Part shown: in pieces, positions 60,854 through 64,000 of the stretch
Layout of the letters: each line of letters opens with the position of its first letter
Numbering within the stretch: the stretch's first letter is position 1
NCBI RefSeq assembly: GCF_050943655.1
Contig: NZ_JBMNPQ010000003.1
Coordinates: forward strand, 1 to 64,000
Origin: Peptoniphilus_A sp050943655
GTDB taxonomy: Bacteria; Bacillota; Clostridia; Tissierellales; Peptoniphilaceae
Reading direction: 5' to 3'
Length of the DNA: 64,000 bases
Notes under the pieces: model-generated
The model's database searches: none
What the model saw: only the letters and a program-made list of their open reading frames with translations
What the model was told of the DNA's origin: nothing
Position numbers and translations under genes: made by a program

Positions 60854-62353
60854 TTATAAATGTCCATACTTTTTGATTGTTGTTCTTTTCATAACAGTAA
60901 TAATAATTAATAATACTACAAATCCCACTGGCACAGTTAGAAGAGGCTTGTCTAAAAATCCTGATACTAAAAATCCTACTGCTGATGATGCCCCTACTGA
61001 GAGAGCATATGGAAGCTGACTGGACACATGGGCTATGTGATCGCACCCTGCTCCGGCAGAAGATAGTATTGTCGTATCAGAAATTGGTGAGCAGTGGTCT
61101 CCAAAGACTGAACCAGAAAATATTGCTGCTAAAACAATATTTAAATAGTGCATGTGGTTTGTGTGTGCAAGGATTGGCACCATAATTGGAATTAAAATAC
61201 CAAAAGTTCCCCAAGCTGTTCCTGTTGAGAATGATAAAAATGCCCCAACAATAAAGATAATTACAGGAAGTATCCACATTGGCATTGTTGAATTAGTTAT
61301 AAGTGATGCAATATAAGATCCTGTGTTTAAATAATTGTCGCTCGTAATTCCACCAATTGTCCAAGCTAAGCTTAAGATTACTATTGCAGATAACATTGTC
61401 TTCATGCCGTCGACGATGGCATTCATAAATTCGTTAAAAGTAAGTAATTTTCTTGGAATATACATTATAAAAGCAACAAGTATTGCAACAAATGATCCAA
61501 TAACTAGAGATAAGTTTACATCGGCACTACCAAAAGCTTCTCCAACGCCAACTTCACCTGTAAATAATCCACCAGTTCTAAGCATCATAATTACAGTAAC
61601 AGCAATTAAACAAACTATTGGAACTATTAAATCAAAAACTCTTCCGTCTTTAGAATATTTATACCCAACATCTTCCTTATCTATAATTCTTGAAGTATCT
61701 TCAATCTCATATTTTTGCATTACGCCAATTTCATTTTTAGAAAATGCAAAATAAAATACAGTAAATAATGTCAAAAGCACATAGGCGTTCATTGGAATAG
61801 TGTTTAAAAATACATTCATTGGATTTTCGACACCAGTATCTCCAATAACTGCAACAACAGATGCTGCCCAACTTGAAACGGGAGCAATAATACATACTGG
61901 AGCGGCTGTTGAGTCAATTAAATGTGCAAGCTTTGCCCTTGATACTTTATTTTCGTCGATTATAGGCTTCATAACTGCACCTACAGTTAGACAGTTAAAA
62001 TAGTCGTCAATAAAAATTAAAAGTCCAAGCAAAGTTGTGGCAAGTTTTGCTGAAGTTTTACTCTTAATCTTTGTGCTAGCCCATTTACCATAGGCAAAAG
62101 ATCCACCTGCCATATTCATTACCATTACAAGGGATCCTAGAAGTGCCAAGAACACAATCATAAGTGCATTGTCCCCGAGCTTCGACCCCATCAATTGAAA
62201 TACAGTTTCAAGGGCAGAAACAATATTTCCTCCTGCAAAAATTAAACCACCAGAAATAATACCAACTAATAGCGAGGTGATTACTTCCTTTGTCACAAGT
62301 GCAAGGGCAATTGCGACGATTGGCGGTACAATAGATAATATACCAAAATCCAT
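60854..62353 (-). CDS. NhaC family Na+/H+ antiporter
   Basis: A 499-residue membrane protein with about 11-12 hydrophobic segments. GLLIFIDDYFNCLTVGAVMKPI, DSTAAPVCIIAPVSSWAAS and FLSFSTGTAWGTFGILIPIMV and GSVFGDHCSPISDTTILSSA are the family's conserved helices. The ATG at 62353 has GGAGAGGAAAG upstream and gives the usual N terminus; the earlier ORF start would overlap that site. Substrate could also be an organic acid, as for some NhaC homologues. Confidence 0.92.
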   Translation of the reverse strand: MDFGILSIVPPIVAIALALVTKEVITSLLVGIISGGLIFAGGNIVSALETVFQLMGSKLGDNALMIVFLALLGSLVMVMNMAGGSFAYGKWASTKIKSKTSAKLATTLLGLLIFIDDYFNCLTVGAVMKPIIDENKVSRAKLAHLIDSTAAPVCIIAPVSSWAASVVAVIGDTGVENPMNVFLNTIPMNAYVLLTLFTVFYFAFSKNEIGVMQKYEIEDTSRIIDKEDVGYKYSKDGRVFDLIVPIVCLIAVTVIMMLRTGGLFTGEVGVGEAFGSADVNLSLVIGSFVAILVAFIMYIPRKLLTFNEFMNAIVDGMKTMLSAIVILSLAWTIGGITSDNYLNTGSYIASLITNSTMPMWILPVIIFIVGAFLSFSTGTAWGTFGILIPIMVPILAHTNHMHYLNIVLAAIFSGSVFGDHCSPISDTTILSSAGAGCDHIAHVSSQLPYALSVGASSAVGFLVSGFLDKPLLTVPVGFVVLLIIITVMKRTTIKKYGHL

Positions 62354-62383
62354 CTTTCCTCTCCTTTTTACCAAATTATATAT

Positions 62384-62412
62384 ATTTTAGGATATTAAAG
62401 AAAATATATCAA
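62384..62412 (-). promoter_or_regulatory. nhaC-like gene promoter
   Basis: TTGATA (62407-62412) and TAAAAT (62384-62389), 17-nt spacer, minus strand. Confidence 0.65.
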
Positions 62413-62416
62413 GTTA

Positions 62417-63100
62417 TTATCTCATCTCTTCTCTATAATGAGCCATAACATCAGAGAAAATTTCAGAACTTGAAAGAGGTGTATAAGTCACTGCATTGGC
62501 ACCAGCCTCAATTGTTTCGAGTATGTGATCATCAGTATGTCCACCTGTAGCAATAATCGGAAATTCTTCACCAAGAAGCTCTCTACATTTTTTAATTAAC
62601 TCGACAGTTTTAAGTCCTCCAGCGACATTTAAAACCCTAGCACCTGCATTTACTTTTCCCATTATGTCATCATTTAAAGAAATAACTGTGGCAACAACTG
62701 GAATGTCTAATGAGTCTGCAATAAGTTTAATATTATCATTTTTCATTGGAGCATTTACAACGACTCCAAGAGCGCCTAAAAGTTCTGCTTGCATGGCGAT
62801 ATTTAATGATCTAAGTCCATTAGTTGTTCCGCCGCCAACGCCAACAAAAACTGGAACTGATGCAGTTTCGCATACAGCACTTACAATTTTAAGTTGTGGC
62901 GTAAAAGGATATACGGACATAATCGCATGAGCATTGTTGTTGCATATAACTGCAATGTCATTTGTGAATAATAAAGACTTTATTCTCTTGCCATTAAAAT
63001 TGATTCCGCTTGCTCTGTAGGAAACTTCAGGCACACTTACTTGTCTTTTTCTAAGTTCTGTTTGAATATATGGTACAAACTTTTTATTTTTGTTATCCAT
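62417..63100 (-). CDS. TIM-barrel protein of unknown function
   Basis: A 227-residue alpha/beta-barrel: AVCETASVPVFVGVGGGTTNGL, GALGVVVNAPMKNDNIKLIADSLDIPVVATV's repeat of strand-loop units, GARVLNVAGGLKTVELIKKC and PIIATGGHTDDHILETIEAGANAVTYTP. The last matches phosphate-binding barrel loops (NanE/ThiE/KDPG-aldolase-like). Databases often call relatives simply hydrolase. No pathway neighbour helps. The reaction is unassigned. Confidence 0.7.
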   Translation of the reverse strand: MDNKNKKFVPYIQTELRKRQVSVPEVSYRASGINFNGKRIKSLLFTNDIAVICNNNAHAIMSVYPFTPQLKIVSAVCETASVPVFVGVGGGTTNGLRSLNIAMQAELLGALGVVVNAPMKNDNIKLIADSLDIPVVATVISLNDDIMGKVNAGARVLNVAGGLKTVELIKKCRELLGEEFPIIATGGHTDDHILETIEAGANAVTYTPLSSSEIFSDVMAHYREEMR

Positions 63101-63227
63101 TGCTACTACTCCTCATCATAATTTTCGTTAATAAATTCAATACCTTATTATATTTTAAACCATTATTCAATTTATTAATAGATTTATTTATGTTATCATG
63201 TATTTATAATTAGAAAAAGGTGAGATT

Positions 63228-64000
63228 ATGGACATGCATGCCCTTTCAAAGCGAGGCTTTGAGTTTGATGAATGTGAGTTAAAAGTTAAATATTCGATTT
63301 ATCACACAGATATTCCCCTAGATCTTTCTTATGAAATGATGAAGGTACTTGAATATCTACTTTGGTATGTTCCAAATATTAACTCAATACAGTCTCACAG
63401 AAATGAACTTGTCTCATCACTTAACTTTGAAAATTTTGTATTTGGTCTAATTAAAAATCACATGGACTTGCAAAACAAAGATGTTGTGTTCTTAGAATAT
63501 ATCGACCCCGAAATCGTAAATTTTTACAGTTCTGAAATCTGCGTGAACAGTCAAAAATTAATCCTGACAAAACAGGAAGAAGAATCAAAGACCGACTCAC
63601 TGCTTAGACACATAAGAAATGCCATAGCTCACGGCAACTTTAACGTAGTCGAGGGCCTCTTAATAGGATTTGACTACAATGATCGCTCAAACGATATAGA
63701 TAAGTGCACGGCTATATTTAAAATTTTTCCACAAAATTTATTAAATGCCCTAAAGAGCCTAGACAGCGAGATAACATCAGAGATGCTAGCACAAGTTGCA
63801 CTTCAAAGAACAGGTTATCATGTTGAAAGATATAAAAATAACGGAAACTATCCAAAGTTCGACTTATTTGTGAAAAAAGGCGACAAAAAATACGCACTTG
63901 AGATAAAAAAATACGAAGATTATAAAGTCCTGCCTCACGCTGAAGCAGAAAAACTAATTAAAGATTTTACGGGTATCTCAAAAGACATAAAGCCCGTCCT
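63228..64000 (+). CDS. HEPN plus PD-(D/E)xK nuclease-like protein (5' part; runs off window)
   Basis: An open frame starts at ATG 63228 behind AAAAAGGTGAGATT and continues without a stop to the window edge (257 codons). Helical N-terminal residues ~30-180 contain RHIRNAIAHGNF, whose RNAIAH (130-135) fits the Rx4H motif of HEPN ribonucleases. Then LAQVALQRTGYHVERY leads to PKFDLFVKKGDKKYALEIKKY, with Asp 212 and Glu 225-x-Lys 227 as a PD-(D/E)xK restriction-endonuclease-like site. Such combinations occur in defence proteins. The C terminus and partners are outside the window, so the function is open. Confidence 0.7.
   Translation, partial: MDMHALSKRGFEFDECELKVKYSIYHTDIPLDLSYEMMKVLEYLLWYVPNINSIQSHRNELVSSLNFENFVFGLIKNHMDLQNKDVVFLEYIDPEIVNFYSSEICVNSQKLILTKQEEESKTDSLLRHIRNAIAHGNFNVVEGLLIGFDYNDRSNDIDKCTAIFKIFPQNLLNALKSLDSEITSEMLAQVALQRTGYHVERYKNNGNYPKFDLFVKKGDKKYALEIKKYEDYKVLPHAEAEKLIKDFTGISKDIKPV

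Overview
The window is low-GC, AT-rich, densely coded DNA from a Gram-positive anaerobe. Gene content and order suggest the Firmicutes, most likely Peptoniphilaceae-like Tissierellia/Clostridia (Peptoniphilus, Anaerococcus and relatives); that placement is inference. Supporting marks are T-box leaders, an infC-rpmI-rplT operon with an attenuator, Prp-processed L27, RNase J, IreB, KtrAB and a sufCBDSU cluster. Most genes lie on the minus strand.

Left end (1-9900): a complete type I-E CRISPR-Cas locus on the minus strand, cas3-cas8e-cas11-cas7e-cas5e-cas6e-cas1-cas2, followed 23 nt later by a 28/33-nt repeat-spacer array running off the left edge. Cas2 is fused to a DnaQ-like exonuclease and can only be translated in full from an AUU (or AUA) codon. 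The most interesting element lies just upstream of cas3: an isolated degenerate repeat-spacer-repeat unit (9725-9812) whose 33-nt spacer matches the cas3 promoter. Its mismatches in the first 17 positions fall only at 1, 7 and 13, the six-nucleotide period of bases that Cascade flips out. It therefore looks like a crRNA-like guide that directs Cascade to repress its own operon.

Middle (9900-47600): housekeeping operons. These are polA-coaE-phosphoesterase; obgE-yhbY-nadD-yqeK-LCP-rsfS-ridA-rhodanese; rplU-prp-rpmA; T-box-thrS; ktrBA with a DUF4342-like protein; infC-rpmI-rplT; the tRNA wobble-uridine modification pair trmR-trhP with udk; alaS-ireB-ruvX-DUF1292-fur-rnj; the Fe-S cluster operon sufCBDSU-rrf2-nifS; and ychF-HAD-rbgA-rnhB-yraN.

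Right end (47600-64000): an ABC-2 type pair whose ATPase has lost its catalytic motifs and carries a long acidic tail; a TrpXYZ-like amino-acid ABC importer with two lipoprotein binding proteins, each behind its own T-box (specifiers read as UAC/Tyr and UUC/Phe); nadE, yigZ and hflX; a class A PBP whose transpeptidase active-site motifs are all lost, followed by an unlisted 58-residue basic protein; a macro-domain protein; an NhaC antiporter; a TIM-barrel protein of unknown role; and, at the edge, the start of a HEPN plus PD-(D/E)xK nuclease-like protein that may open another defence-related region.
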